21,196 nucleotides of DNA from an uncultured Eubacteriales bacterium (lineage in GTDB: Bacteria > Bacillota > Clostridia > Oscillospirales > Butyricicoccaceae): positions 1-21,196 of the forward strand of contig CAKUAK010000121.1 of the NCBI GenBank assembly GCA_934636325.1, written 5' to 3'. The translations under genes were made by a program, and so were the position numbers. Below the pieces are notes generated by a model, which made no database searches, had not been told where the DNA came from, and worked only from the letters and a program-made list of their open reading frames with translations. Below are positions 5,572-14,402 of the stretch, one piece after another; position 1 is the stretch's first letter, and each line of letters starts with the position of its first letter.

Positions 5572-6594
5572 TCAGCGCTCGCACAGGCGCTCGGATACGC
5601 TCATGTTGGCATAGCAGTTCTGGCTGCTGTCCGAGATATTCCCGGCCATGAACTCGTAATATGCCTGGCAGGCGATCATGGCCCCGTTGTCGCCGCAGAG
5701 ATCAAGGGGCGGCAGATATAGCTCTATGCCGTCCTTCCCGCATGCCGCCTTGAGCTTGGCGCGCAGGGTGCTGTTGGCGGCGACCCCGCCGGCGGCGGCG
5801 ATCTTCCGGCGGCCCCTCAGCTTTGCACCGTCGATGACCCTCGGCACGACCGAATCGGCCACGGCATTGGCCACGGCGGCGGCAAGGGCCGGACGGTCGA
5901 TCTCCTCGCCCTTCTGCTCGGCGTGATGCATGATGTTGAGCGCCGCCGTCTTGAGCCCCGAGAAGGACAGATCGAAGGGATGTCCGGCGACAACGGCCCG
6001 CGGCAGGCGGTATTTGTCCTTGTCCCCGCCCTGCGAGAGCCGGTCGAGGGCCGCTCCGCCCGGATAGGGCAGCGACATGACCCTTGCTATCTTATCAAAG
6101 GCCTCTCCTGCCGCGTCGTCGCGGGTCGTCCCGAGGACCTCCATATCGGTGTAATCCTTAACATCGACGATGAGGGAATGTCCGCCCGAGGTGACCAGCG
6201 CCGTAAAGGGCGGTTCGAGCTGGGGGAAGGCCACATAGTTGGCGGCGATATGGCCCCTTATGTGGTGGACCGGCACGAAGGGCTTTTCCAGCATGAGGCT
6301 GCACGCCTTGGCGAAGTTCGCGCCGACCAGCAGCGCGCCTATAAGCCCCGGCGCGCATGTCGCCGCCACGGCGTCGAGATCGGAAAACTCTATCCCGGCC
6401 TGCCTGACGGCCTCCCGCACGACGGCGGTTATCTTTTCGGCGTGCTTGCGCGAGGCTATCTCGGGCACGACGCCGCCGTAAAGGGCGTGCATATCTATCT
6501 GTGAATAAACTACATTGGAAAGTATCCTGCGGCCGTCAAGGCTGACCGACGCCGCCGTCTCGTCGCAGGAGCTTTCTATTCCAAGTATCAGCAT
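5572..6594 (-). CDS. tsaD: tRNA t6A37 threonylcarbamoyltransferase TsaD
   Basis: 340 residues, usual length of the bacterial protein. TsaD transfers the threonylcarbamoyl group from TC-AMP to A37 of tRNAs reading ANN codons, working with TsaB and TsaE. Family marks: ILGIESSCDETA at the start, metal ligands in HHIRGHIAANY (H111, H115), VTSGGHS, PYPGGAALD, FDLSFSGLKTA and CGDNGAMIA near the end. GGAGGT lies six bases before the ATG, which overlaps the rimI stop by a few bases. It is the last gene of polA-rimI-tsaD. The usual partners tsaB and tsaE are not in this window, which is unusual since rimI and tsaD are often beside them. Confidence 0.96.
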   Translation of the reverse strand: MLILGIESSCDETAASVSLDGRRILSNVVYSQIDMHALYGGVVPEIASRKHAEKITAVVREAVRQAGIEFSDLDAVAATCAPGLIGALLVGANFAKACSLMLEKPFVPVHHIRGHIAANYVAFPQLEPPFTALVTSGGHSLIVDVKDYTDMEVLGTTRDDAAGEAFDKIARVMSLPYPGGAALDRLSQGGDKDKYRLPRAVVAGHPFDLSFSGLKTAALNIMHHAEQKGEEIDRPALAAAVANAVADSVVPRVIDGAKLRGRRKIAAAGGVAANSTLRAKLKAACGKDGIELYLPPLDLCGDNGAMIACQAYYEFMAGNISDSSQNCYANMSVSERLCER

Positions 6595-7049
6595 ATCTCT
6601 ACCTCCATCAAAACGGCGTCCTCGCGGGGATCGTCATAGTAATCGCGCCGCTTCCCGATGACAGCGAAGCCAAAGGCAGAATAAAGCCCGATGGCGGCAA
6701 GATTGCTCTCGCGGACCTCGCGCAACACACGCTTTGCCCCTTTACCGCGGCAGCGTACTAAAAACGACTCCATCATGCGCCGTCCAACGCCCCTTCGCCG
6801 GTACTCCGGCAGCACGGCGACGTTGTTTATATCGCAGTCCTCATAGAGGACCGTACCCATTATATATCCTACCACGCGAGTACCGTCGTATGCAATGGCA
6901 TAGAGACCAAAAGGGTTATCAAGTTCCGACTTTATCGACTCATACGACCAGGGATCGGAAAAGCAGTCGCGCTCGATACCGCATATGGCTTCGATATCAT
7001 CCCCGGCGGCCTTTTCTTTTATCTCTATATCATCAGCTTTTTGCGTCAT
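6588..7049 (-). CDS. rimI: Ribosomal-protein-alanine N-acetyltransferase RimI
   Basis: 153 residues with one GNAT domain. RimI acetylates the N-terminal alanine of ribosomal protein S18 using acetyl-CoA. The acetyl-CoA loop RRRGVGRRM (about residues 84-92), DCFSDPWSYES near the N-terminus, NNVAVLPEYR and the C-terminal LYSAFGFAVIGKRRDYY are typical. It starts inside the last codons of polA (17-base overlap) behind GGAG, and its stop overlaps tsaD, so translation is probably coupled across all three genes. The neighbour tsaD supports RimI over a generic acetyltransferase. Confidence 0.9.
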   Translation of the reverse strand: MTQKADDIEIKEKAAGDDIEAICGIERDCFSDPWSYESIKSELDNPFGLYAIAYDGTRVVGYIMGTVLYEDCDINNVAVLPEYRRRGVGRRMMESFLVRCRGKGAKRVLREVRESNLAAIGLYSAFGFAVIGKRRDYYDDPREDAVLMEVEIC

Positions 7050-9651
7050 ACCAGTTCTCCCCCCGGCTGACGTCGGCCCGCAGCTTTACCGAAAGGCTGG
7101 CGGCGTTCTCCATCTCGCGGCGCAGTATCTCCGACGCCCTGTCGGCCTCTTCGGCCGGACATTCGAGGATCAGCTCGTCGTGGACCTGAAGGACGAGACG
7201 CGACCGCAGCTTTTCATCTTCCAGCGCGTCGGCCACATGGATCATGGCCATCTTGATTATATCGGCGGCCGTGCCCTGTATCGGCGTATTGAGGGCCACC
7301 CTCTCGCCGAAAGCGCGGACATTGAAGTTGGCCGCCTTGAGCTCGGGTATCCACCTTCTGCGGCCGAAGCTGCTCGTGACATATCCGTCCTCTTTGGCCT
7401 TTTCCTTTATGCCGGCCATATACTCGCGCACGCCGTGGTATTTTTCAAGATAGGCGTCCATATACTGCTGAGCCTGCTTGGGATATACCCCGATATCCTC
7501 TGAAAGCGAGAAGGCCGATATGCCATAGACTATCCCGAAGTTGACCGCCTTGGCACGGGAGCGCATCTCGTGGCTGACCTGATCGAGGGGCACACCGAAT
7601 ACCTGGGACGCCGTGACGGCGTGTATGTCCTCGTTATTATTGAAGGCCTGTATCATCCGCTCGTCGCCCGCGATATGGGCAAGGACGCGAAGCTCGATCT
7701 GGGAATAGTCGGCGTCGACAAAGACCCAGCCCTCCCGGGGCACGAAGCAGCGCCGTATCTCCGAACCCAGCTCCTGACGCACGGGGATGTTCTGCATATT
7801 GGGATCGGTCGACGAAAGGCGTCCTGTGGCCGTCACCGTCTGGTTGAAGGAGGAATGTATCCTGCCATCCTTTCCGACGACCTTCAGGAGGCCCTCGACA
7901 TATGTCGAGCGCAGCTTGGTCACCTTGCGGTATTCCAGTATGAGGTCGATTATCTCATGCTGTCCCCGCAGCTTTTCAAGGGTGTCGGCGTCGGTCGAAT
8001 AACCGGTTTTTGTCTTTTTTCCCGCCTTCAAGCCGAGATCCTCGAAGAGCACCTGACCCAGCTGCTTTGGCGAGCTTATATTGAATGTCCGTCCGGCTAT
8101 CGAATATATCTGCTCCTCCAGCTGTGATATCTCGCCCGATATCGACCGGCCGAAGGCTTCGAGCCTTGCGCTGTCGAGCTGCATGCCCTCGTGCTGCATT
8201 CCGGCAAGCACACGTATGAGGGGAAGCTCTATCTCTTCCATCAGGCCGGTCATTCGGTTTTCTTCAAGCTGTGCCGCGTAATGCTTCCAAAGCGCCCGGA
8301 TGAGCTGTGCCCTTCTTGAAAGGCCGCTGTCCTTTTGCGGCACGGCGTCAAGGCTGAGCTGTTCCTCCTGTTTTTCGGCCGAGACCGATGCCCCCAGCGC
8401 CGCCATGGCGCATGTCTCCAGCGAGAAATCGTTGGAGGTCGGAGACATCAGATATGCCGCAATGGCGGTGTCGAATACCGGCACGCCCGGCCTGACGCCA
8501 CGACTGTACATATAAAGTGCCAGCGGCTTGGCATCGTGGGCGATATATCTTCCCCGGGTCAGCAGCTTCTCGACGGCACCGCGGAAGCCCTCCGCCCCGA
8601 CGCTGCGCTCCGACGCCGTATAGACGCCCTCCCCGGTGGCAAAGGCCCCCTCGGTCATATCATGGCCGAAGGCACAGCATATGTCGCCCGACATGAGTAT
8701 GCTCTCGAGCCGCCCGGCGTCGGATATCTCCTCCGCCGTTTGTTCCTCAAAGGCCGCCGCGCCGTCCCCGAGATGGTTCTTTCCCGGCGTCAGGTCGAGA
8801 CGCTTTATTATGCTTCGAAGCTCCATGCGGTCGAGAAACTCGTAAAGCCCGCTGTCGTCGCGAGGCCTGAGGCTCAGATCCTCCGGCTGCACATCTATCG
8901 GGACGTCGGTGACGCCCTTCGCAAGATCATAGCTCAAAAATGCCAGGTCGCGCCCCTCGGTCAGCTTTTTTCTCACCGACGGGGTGAATGTCCCGGTCTC
9001 GAGATTCTCGTATATGCCGCTCAGCGAGCCGAAGCGCAGCAGAAGATCCATCGCGCCCTTCTCGCCTATGCCCGGCACACCGGGGATATTATCCGATTTA
9101 TCGCCCATAAGGGCCTTGAGGTCGACTATCTTATCGGCCGAGAGGCCGCTGTATTTTTTTTCGAAGAGAGCCTCGTCATAAAGCTCGGTCGTTGTCTGAC
9201 CCATGCGGGTCGTGACAAGGGCCACCTTCGCACCCTGTGCTATAAACTGAAGGCTGTCGCGGTCGCCGGTGACGATGACGCATCCGTCCTGTGGGCTTCT
9301 GACCGCCAGGGTACCCAGGAGATCGTCGGCCTCATAGCCTTCGAGCTCCAGCCTGGGTATGCCCATGAGATCGAGCGCCTGCTTGACAAGGGGGATCTGG
9401 GCGGCAAGCTCCTCTGGCATCGGCTTGCGCTGCGCCTTATAGCCGTCGTACATCTTGTGGCGGAAGGTCTTGGCCTTGAGGTCAAAGCATACGCAGACCC
9501 GGTCGGGCGCAAGCTCGGCGAATATCTTGAAATACATATTCAAAAAACCGTAAAGGGCATTGGTTGGTATGCCCTCTTTGGTGCTAAGCGGCCTGACGCC
9601 GTAAAAAGCCCTGTTGACAAGGCTGTTGCCATCTATGGCCATCAGCTTCAT
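7033..9651 (-). CDS. polA: DNA polymerase I
   Basis: 872 residues, full three-domain layout. It fills gaps and removes RNA primers in replication and repair. The 5' nuclease (about 1-290) has EADD (108-111), TGDRD (128-132) and GDKSDNIPGVPGIG (183-196). The middle domain (about 300-470) lacks the DxE, NxxxD and YxxxD proofreading motifs, as in Bacillus enzymes, so it is probably inactive as a 3'-5' exonuclease. The polymerase domain has motif A (D648 in DYSQIELR), motif B (RAKAVNFGIVYG, 699-710) and motif C (H824-D825-E826). GAGG lies nine bases before ATG. It is first in the polA-rimI-tsaD operon. Confidence 0.97.
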   Translation of the reverse strand: MKLMAIDGNSLVNRAFYGVRPLSTKEGIPTNALYGFLNMYFKIFAELAPDRVCVCFDLKAKTFRHKMYDGYKAQRKPMPEELAAQIPLVKQALDLMGIPRLELEGYEADDLLGTLAVRSPQDGCVIVTGDRDSLQFIAQGAKVALVTTRMGQTTTELYDEALFEKKYSGLSADKIVDLKALMGDKSDNIPGVPGIGEKGAMDLLLRFGSLSGIYENLETGTFTPSVRKKLTEGRDLAFLSYDLAKGVTDVPIDVQPEDLSLRPRDDSGLYEFLDRMELRSIIKRLDLTPGKNHLGDGAAAFEEQTAEEISDAGRLESILMSGDICCAFGHDMTEGAFATGEGVYTASERSVGAEGFRGAVEKLLTRGRYIAHDAKPLALYMYSRGVRPGVPVFDTAIAAYLMSPTSNDFSLETCAMAALGASVSAEKQEEQLSLDAVPQKDSGLSRRAQLIRALWKHYAAQLEENRMTGLMEEIELPLIRVLAGMQHEGMQLDSARLEAFGRSISGEISQLEEQIYSIAGRTFNISSPKQLGQVLFEDLGLKAGKKTKTGYSTDADTLEKLRGQHEIIDLILEYRKVTKLRSTYVEGLLKVVGKDGRIHSSFNQTVTATGRLSSTDPNMQNIPVRQELGSEIRRCFVPREGWVFVDADYSQIELRVLAHIAGDERMIQAFNNNEDIHAVTASQVFGVPLDQVSHEMRSRAKAVNFGIVYGISAFSLSEDIGVYPKQAQQYMDAYLEKYHGVREYMAGIKEKAKEDGYVTSSFGRRRWIPELKAANFNVRAFGERVALNTPIQGTAADIIKMAMIHVADALEDEKLRSRLVLQVHDELILECPAEEADRASEILRREMENAASLSVKLRADVSRGENWYDAKS

Positions 9652-9696
9652 ATATGATTACCTCGGGATGAGTATTGTTTTTGATATCACAAAGAT

Positions 9697-9725
9697 AGTA
9701 TAAATGATTTTCAGCAAAAAATCAA
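9697..9725 (-). promoter_or_regulatory. Promoter of polA-rimI-tsaD
   Basis: Minus strand TTGATT (9720-9725), 17-base spacer, TATACT (9697-9702), about 45 bases before the polA start. It is back to back with the tRNA-Gln promoter. Confidence 0.7.
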
Positions 9726-9734
9726 ATAAATCCC

Positions 9735-9762
9735 TTGACATATTGAAAAAAACCGTTATAAT
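9735..9762 (+). promoter_or_regulatory. Promoter of tRNA-Gln
   Basis: Exact TTGACA (9735-9740), 16-base A-rich spacer, exact TATAAT (9757-9762), 13 bases before the mature tRNA. Confidence 0.9.
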
Positions 9763-9775
9763 AATTAATGCACCT

Positions 9776-9849
9776 TGCGACATTGTGTAACGGTAGCACG
9801 ACTGACTCTGGATCAGTTTGTCAGGGTTCGAATCCTTGTGTCGCAGCCA
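9776..9849 (+). tRNA. tRNA-Gln (anticodon CTG)
   Basis: A 74-base cloverleaf: acceptor TGCGACA pairing with TGTCGCA, discriminator G, encoded CCA. The anticodon loop CTCTGGA gives CTG, glutamine, and the T arm carries GGTTCGAATCC. The U1-A72 acceptor pair is normal for glutamine tRNA. Confidence 0.95.
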
Positions 9850-9851
9850 TT

Positions 9852-9883
9852 GCCCCGCAGATATTCTGCGGGGCTTTTCTTTT
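9852..9883 (+). terminator. Terminator of tRNA-Gln
   Basis: Perfect 9-bp stem (9852-9860 with 9866-9874, 5-base loop) followed by TTTTCTTTT. Confidence 0.93.
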
Positions 9884-9924
9884 GCCAAAAGCCCTTGCAT
9901 CCCATACATTTCCGGCAGTATCAA

Positions 9925-9960
9925 ATACCCCCTCGGCATGCACGCCGAGGGGGTATTTTT
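9925..9960. terminator. Bidirectional terminator after the M23 gene
   Basis: Perfect 13-bp stem (9925-9937 with 9944-9956, 6-base loop) with T-rich sequence on the plus side. It lies directly after the stop of the minus-strand M23 gene and backs up the tRNA-Gln terminator from the other side. Confidence 0.8.
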
Positions 9961-11618
9961 TATTTACTTATGTAATTGAGGGGGTTGACCGTCTGGCCGT
10001 TTTTCCTGACCTCGAAATGGAGGTGGGGGCCGGTAACCCGGCCGGTGGCGCCGACCTTGGCGATGGTCTCGCCCTTGGCGACGCTCTGCCCCTGCTTGAC
10101 CAGCAGCTTACTGCAATGGGCATAGAGGGTGACATAGCCGTTGTCGTGGGTTATGAATACGCAATAGCCGTAATTGCCCTTTCGTCCGGCAAAGGTGACC
10201 TTGCCGCCGTCGGCCGCGTATATCGGCGTGCCGACCGCTCCGGCAAAATCGACGCCGGTATGGAAATCGCCCAGATTGCGGCGATAACCGTAGCCCGAAG
10301 AGAATACGCCGTTGGAGGGCTTGCGGAAGGTGCCGGTCGCCGTCTTTGCCGGCGGCTTCTTTGTTCCGACCTCGATGACCTCGGTCACCGGGTCCTTTGT
10401 CACCTGCCAGTCCATGACGACGCGGGACTGCTCCTGGCCGTTGACGTAGACGACGTCGGCCGTGACGTTGGCCTCGCCGTACCGGCCGCTGACGACCACC
10501 CTGCTCTGGGTGGTATAGAGCTGGTCTGTTGTCCGCTTTTCGGTCTCATAACCTATCCGCCTGACGTAATGCTCTGTCACGGTCTCCTTTACCGACAGCA
10601 TGGGCACAGAGGCCGTGATGGTTATCTCCTGCCCGACATGTATCTTCTCGGCCTGAAGGCCGGGGTTGGCGGCCACGATGGCCGATGTGCTGGTCGAATA
10701 CTTCTGGGCGATGCCCGATACCGTATCGCCCGACTGGACGGTATATACGACAGGCTCGCTGGTGTTGCCGGTCAGCTTTGCCTGTATCTCGTCGATGGTC
10801 ATTTCGGCCGCGTCCATCGAGCCCTGAGGCACGACGCGGACGTCCTGGACGAACTCTATCTTTCCGCCCTTATATGACGCCGCCGAGGCGTTCTGTTCGA
10901 GCATGCGCTGACGCAGCAGCTCAAGGGCAGAGCGGCTCTTGTTGGTGCCGACCGGCACTCCGTCGACCGTCAGGACATACTTTGCCGAGACATTGTCCAG
11001 CCCCGACATGACATAGGATGCGATCTGCTCGCTGTCGACATGGCTGCTGACGCCGTCGTCATAGCCGATCGAATATGTGACGTCGAGGTTGAGGCTGTAA
11101 GGCGAGCCGAGATATTCGGCCACCCTGTCCTCTACCCCGGCGAGGATCTCTTCCATCTCGCCCTTGCTTGAAACATACCCGACCGAGACACCGTTGATAG
11201 AGACCTTGAGCCCGACGCCGAAAAAGCTGAGGGTGCATATCGAAAGCGTCGCGGCGGCAAGCATCATGACCGGTATAAGCCGGGTCGGCTCGCGCCTGCG
11301 GCTGCCGATGCGGACGAGGATCATCCCGGCCTCGGCATGGGCGCGGGCCAGAAGCTCGGCCACAGGCTCTGTATAGGCCAGGGTCTTGTCGGCAACAAAA
11401 TAGAAAAGGCGGCGCAGCAGCCCGCCGATGCGGCCCAACAGCCCATGGACGGCCGATACCGCCATGACAAAAAGGCTCTGGATATCGTGGACGGCCGAGT
11501 ATCCCATTCCGATCCCGGCCATCCTGTGGAGGTGCAGCCGCAGTGTCACGGCCCTGCGGTGCAGCTGCCTTCCTATCTGCCGGAGGCTGATCCGACGGTA
11601 TTTATTAAGTGTAGCCAT
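9960..11618 (-). CDS. Membrane-anchored LysM-G5-M23 peptidase
   Basis: 552 residues. In order: an Arg-rich, probably cytoplasmic N-terminus (1-112), one membrane helix (113-136), an uncharacterised extracytoplasmic region (137-285), a LysM peptidoglycan-binding domain (about 290-335, YTVQSGDTVSGIAQKY), a G5 domain (about 337-418) and a C-terminal M23 metallopeptidase (about 440-545). The zinc and catalytic residues are present: H453 and D457 in HTGVD, H501, and H532/H534 in HLHFEV. It should cut cross-bridges in the cell wall. Placement two genes after spoIIE may mean a role in sporulation, but it has its own sigma-A promoter. AGGAG precedes the ATG by about 12 bases, a little long. Confidence 0.9.
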   Translation of the reverse strand: MATLNKYRRISLRQIGRQLHRRAVTLRLHLHRMAGIGMGYSAVHDIQSLFVMAVSAVHGLLGRIGGLLRRLFYFVADKTLAYTEPVAELLARAHAEAGMILVRIGSRRREPTRLIPVMMLAAATLSICTLSFFGVGLKVSINGVSVGYVSSKGEMEEILAGVEDRVAEYLGSPYSLNLDVTYSIGYDDGVSSHVDSEQIASYVMSGLDNVSAKYVLTVDGVPVGTNKSRSALELLRQRMLEQNASAASYKGGKIEFVQDVRVVPQGSMDAAEMTIDEIQAKLTGNTSEPVVYTVQSGDTVSGIAQKYSTSTSAIVAANPGLQAEKIHVGQEITITASVPMLSVKETVTEHYVRRIGYETEKRTTDQLYTTQSRVVVSGRYGEANVTADVVYVNGQEQSRVVMDWQVTKDPVTEVIEVGTKKPPAKTATGTFRKPSNGVFSSGYGYRRNLGDFHTGVDFAGAVGTPIYAADGGKVTFAGRKGNYGYCVFITHDNGYVTLYAHCSKLLVKQGQSVAKGETIAKVGATGRVTGPHLHFEVRKNGQTVNPLNYISK

Positions 11619-11675
11619 ATATTATTTCTCTCCTGAAACTGAAAAAAGGAAAATTACAATTCGGTAACAATGAAA

Positions 11676-11704
11676 ATAATACCTCAATATATGGCTTTTG
11701 TCAA
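11676..11704 (-). promoter_or_regulatory. Promoter of the M23 gene
   Basis: Minus strand exact TTGACA (11699-11704), 17-base spacer, TATTAT (11676-11681). It begins one base after the stop codon of the upstream 92-aa gene, so the M23 gene can be expressed apart from it. Confidence 0.85.
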
Positions 11705-11705
11705 G

Positions 11706-11984
11706 TTAAAAGGCGAGATGCGGCCCAAGAAGCAGTATGGCGGCGGCCAGCGCCGCCCCTGTCGCAAAGGAGATCAGGCAGGGCAGCACCCGCCGCTTCC
11801 TTATCGCACCGATACACGGGACGGTGTACTCCGATACTATGGAATCGGCCGCCGCAAGAAGCTCTTCGGCCGAGCCGACGCGGCATCCGCCGCCGTCGGG
11901 CGCGAGTATGAATATGGCCTGCTCAAAGCCGCTCTTTTCCCCCGGCTGCAATATGACGGCCTGTTTTGCCACACCTTTTACCAT
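11706..11984 (-). CDS. Unknown protein, 92 aa, C-terminal membrane helix
   Basis: I do not recognise this family with confidence. From the ATG at 11984 it gives 92 residues: a soluble part of about 65 residues (MVKGVAKQAVILQPGEKSGF, then FILAPD and an Ala/Glu helix) and one C-terminal membrane helix (about 72-90, ISFATGAALAAAILLL) after a basic patch IRKRR. This is the layout of a tail-anchored protein. GGGAGAG lies about 10 bases upstream. An alternative ATG at 12014 has a poorer ribosome site. It follows spoIIE by 45 bases on the same strand, probably in one transcript, which hints at a sporulation link. Confidence 0.6.
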   Translation of the reverse strand: MVKGVAKQAVILQPGEKSGFEQAIFILAPDGGGCRVGSAEELLAAADSIVSEYTVPCIGAIRKRRVLPCLISFATGAALAAAILLLGPHLAF

Positions 11985-12029
11985 TTTGTGCTGACTCTCC
12001 CTTCCCGCCGGCATTTTCCGGCAAGGATA

Positions 12030-14279
12030 TCATTCCCCCGTCCGCGCAGTTTTATCCGCATTCGATATGTCGATGACAACGGCTGTCAGGTCATCTCCCG
12101 AATAGGGGCACATGTGCAGGATATCGCCCGCCGAGAGACGAGATGAGCACAGCCCGTGAAGATCCCCGATCTCGCCGCCGTCGGTCATCATGACGATGCG
12201 GTCGCCGTCGCGGACATAAAGGTCGATCGGTTCGGGCGCAGCGCTTTCGCCCGGACCGGGAGGCAGCTCTGTTTTCGACAGCCGTGTCACCTGGCCCGAA
12301 CGAATAAGAAAGCTGTCGGCAGCGCCGCATTTTATCATGCGGCATGCGCCGGTGAAAAGCTCTATCTCAAGCACATCGAGGGTGGCGAAACCGGAAAAGC
12401 CGTATTTTGCCTTTAAAAACGGTATGACCGCTCGGGCGCTGTCCCAGGCGCAGCAGCCGCTTCTTATAAAGGCCGCCATCAGCTCCAGCGCATTTTTTGA
12501 AAGCCTTGACGCCTCTTCCCCCGCGCCCATGCCGTCGGACAGCATGATAACAGCCCTCCCGTCGCCTGTATCAAAGCGCATGACCGAATCGCCGCAGGCC
12601 TTCTCCCCTTCCTTTTTGCGTACCGCCGTACCGGCCGAAAAGGCAAGGGTCTCGCGCTCTTTGTAATGCAGCATATACCCCCCGCCGCAGGATACCCTTT
12701 CGGGCGGCATGAAGGATGTATCGAGGGCGAGGGCGCAGGAGGCTATAAATGACGGCTCGTCGACCCACTCGGTGCCCTCTTCAAAGGGGCCGACACGCAT
12801 GTTGAGGCGTCCGCGGCTGGAATAGACCTCTACCCCTATGCCGCGGTCATAGGAGGCCATGACGGCGCGGGCCTGCTTCTGGGATATGGGCCGGGGCAGA
12901 TATTCGGCCGACGCCGCACCGGCCATACCCTCTATGACCGCGCCGATGCCGTCGTACTGTTCTTTAAGAAGGGCGTCCCGCCCGTACTCCCGACGCCTTG
13001 CCGCCCTGCGGCGCAGCAGCTCCATGTACTCGCGGTTGATGGCGCCGCACAGCTCGTCCTTTTTTATACAGGGCGCCGCGCCGGGGGCGTTAAGTTCCTC
13101 GGGTTCTATATGTCCCTTTTCCCTTATGGCCGGCAGAAGGTCACACATCCAGCCCAGGGTCTGCATGTATCCCTCTATCCAGCACTCGCCGCACCTGCGG
13201 CAGGAGCGGCAGACCTTTGAGGCCGCATTGTCGAATATGACGCAGACGTCCTCTTCGGTGCTCTTTTCGCGCTCGATCTGTTCTCCCATGCTTTTCGACA
13301 TGACCCCGACGGCCCTTACCAGCTCCCGGAGGCGGCTCTCGCCGCCCGAGGTGTCCCTTGGGATATCGGCCGGTCTTTCGGCCTCATCTCCGTCATGCAG
13401 GGCAAACAGGCTGTCGGGCAGCAGAAGGAATACCGACGACGCGATGAATATGTCATAGACATATCCCATGACCCCCCTGCCGCCGAAGGCGAATATGACC
13501 CACATCAATCCTGCCGCCAGATAGACAAGGCAGAAGGATATCCTTCCCCTTTTGGGCAGGACAGAGGCGGCGGCCGACGGTATGGCAAGCATGGCGGCAT
13601 GGAACACCCCTCCGCCCGAGGCCATATCGAGAAATGCACCGGCCGCCAGCCCGAAGGCCGTGCCGCCGAAGGAGGGCATGACCCATGACGCCGCCATTGT
13701 CATGACGGCCGCCGCCTGCACGGCCGGGGACAGCAGCCCGAGTATCTTTGCTCCCCAAAGAGAGGTCACCAGCATTATGGCCATGACCGCCCGGCGTATC
13801 CCCGCCTTTTCCTCGCCCTCGAGCATAAGGCAATAGCAGCAGAAGGCCGTCACCCCGCCTTCGAGCATGAGCATGAGCAGATGGCTCGCGCCGTCAAGGA
13901 GGGCAAAGGGCGCTTTTATTATGACTATGACGGCGGCCAGCGCCGCCGGCAGGAATATCTCGCGCGCCCGGCTGCCCGACAGCAGGAAGGCGTCGACGGC
14001 TAGGGCGACGATGCACGCGGCGGCATATACCATTCCCCCGCTTCCGTATATCATAAGGCTGCCGGCAAAGGCGCCCGCGCAGGCCCAGAGCCTGCTATGC
14101 TCGTCCCGCGACATGGCATAGCACAGCCCGAAGGGGCGCACATAGTCCATAAGGCTGCCGCCGCAAAGCAAAAATGCCAGCGCAAAGCACCCCGGCCCGC
14201 GCAGCCCCCCGAGTATGACCGAAAATCGCCCGGCCATCCTCTGCCTGTCTACTCTCCAGCTCTTCTCTTGCCGTTCCAT
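12030..14279 (-). CDS. spoIIE: Stage II sporulation protein E (phosphatase)
   Basis: 749 residues with about ten predicted membrane segments in the first 300 (for example MVYAAACIVALAVDAFLL), a middle region with a Cys cluster (CRSCRRCGECW) typical of clostridial SpoIIE, and a C-terminal PP2C-type phosphatase. The phosphatase metal aspartates are visible in SDGMGAG (D582), MTDGGE (D700) and GDDLTAVV (D729-730). SpoIIE dephosphorylates SpoIIAA in the forespore, which releases sigma-F, and takes part in polar septum formation. A perfect AAAGGAGG lies six bases before ATG. A TATAAT (14311-14316) lacks a good -35 box, which suits activation by Spo0A. It places the organism among spore formers. 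Confidence 0.95.
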   Translation of the reverse strand: MERQEKSWRVDRQRMAGRFSVILGGLRGPGCFALAFLLCGGSLMDYVRPFGLCYAMSRDEHSRLWACAGAFAGSLMIYGSGGMVYAAACIVALAVDAFLLSGSRAREIFLPAALAAVIVIIKAPFALLDGASHLLMLMLEGGVTAFCCYCLMLEGEEKAGIRRAVMAIMLVTSLWGAKILGLLSPAVQAAAVMTMAASWVMPSFGGTAFGLAAGAFLDMASGGGVFHAAMLAIPSAAASVLPKRGRISFCLVYLAAGLMWVIFAFGGRGVMGYVYDIFIASSVFLLLPDSLFALHDGDEAERPADIPRDTSGGESRLRELVRAVGVMSKSMGEQIEREKSTEEDVCVIFDNAASKVCRSCRRCGECWIEGYMQTLGWMCDLLPAIREKGHIEPEELNAPGAAPCIKKDELCGAINREYMELLRRRAARRREYGRDALLKEQYDGIGAVIEGMAGAASAEYLPRPISQKQARAVMASYDRGIGVEVYSSRGRLNMRVGPFEEGTEWVDEPSFIASCALALDTSFMPPERVSCGGGYMLHYKERETLAFSAGTAVRKKEGEKACGDSVMRFDTGDGRAVIMLSDGMGAGEEASRLSKNALELMAAFIRSGCCAWDSARAVIPFLKAKYGFSGFATLDVLEIELFTGACRMIKCGAADSFLIRSGQVTRLSKTELPPGPGESAAPEPIDLYVRDGDRIVMMTDGGEIGDLHGLCSSRLSAGDILHMCPYSGDDLTAVVIDISNADKTARTGE

Positions 14280-14310
14280 GCCGCTCCTCCTTTATTTGGT
14301 AGTATTTACC

Positions 14311-14316
14311 ATTATA
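14311..14316 (-). promoter_or_regulatory. -10 box of spoIIE
   Basis: Exact TATAAT on the minus strand, 31 bases before the spoIIE start. Nothing close to TTGACA lies 16-18 bases upstream, as is common for activator-dependent promoters. Confidence 0.5.
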
Positions 14317-14353
14317 TGCGGCCGCGGCGGTTATTTTTATCGGAAAATGGCAC

Positions 14354-14386
14354 AAAGAAAGCGCCGGGGCTTCAAAACCCCGGCGC
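14354..14386 (-). terminator. Terminator of pcp
   Basis: Perfect 9-bp GC stem (14361-14369 with 14378-14386, 8-base loop) followed on the minus strand by TTTCTTT. It separates pcp from spoIIE. Confidence 0.9.
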
Positions 14387-14402
14387 CGACAAAAAACGAC
14401 GA

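Noticed and set aside
8335..9657. 440-codon plus-strand open frame
   Set aside because: It lies entirely opposite polA, has no recognisable domain, and long antisense frames are expected in GC-rich genes with this codon bias.
14387..14396. Spo0A-box-like TTTTTTGTCG upstream of spoIIE
   Set aside because: It is only a partial match to the 0A box, lies about 110 bases before spoIIE and borders the pcp terminator, so it is not convincing.
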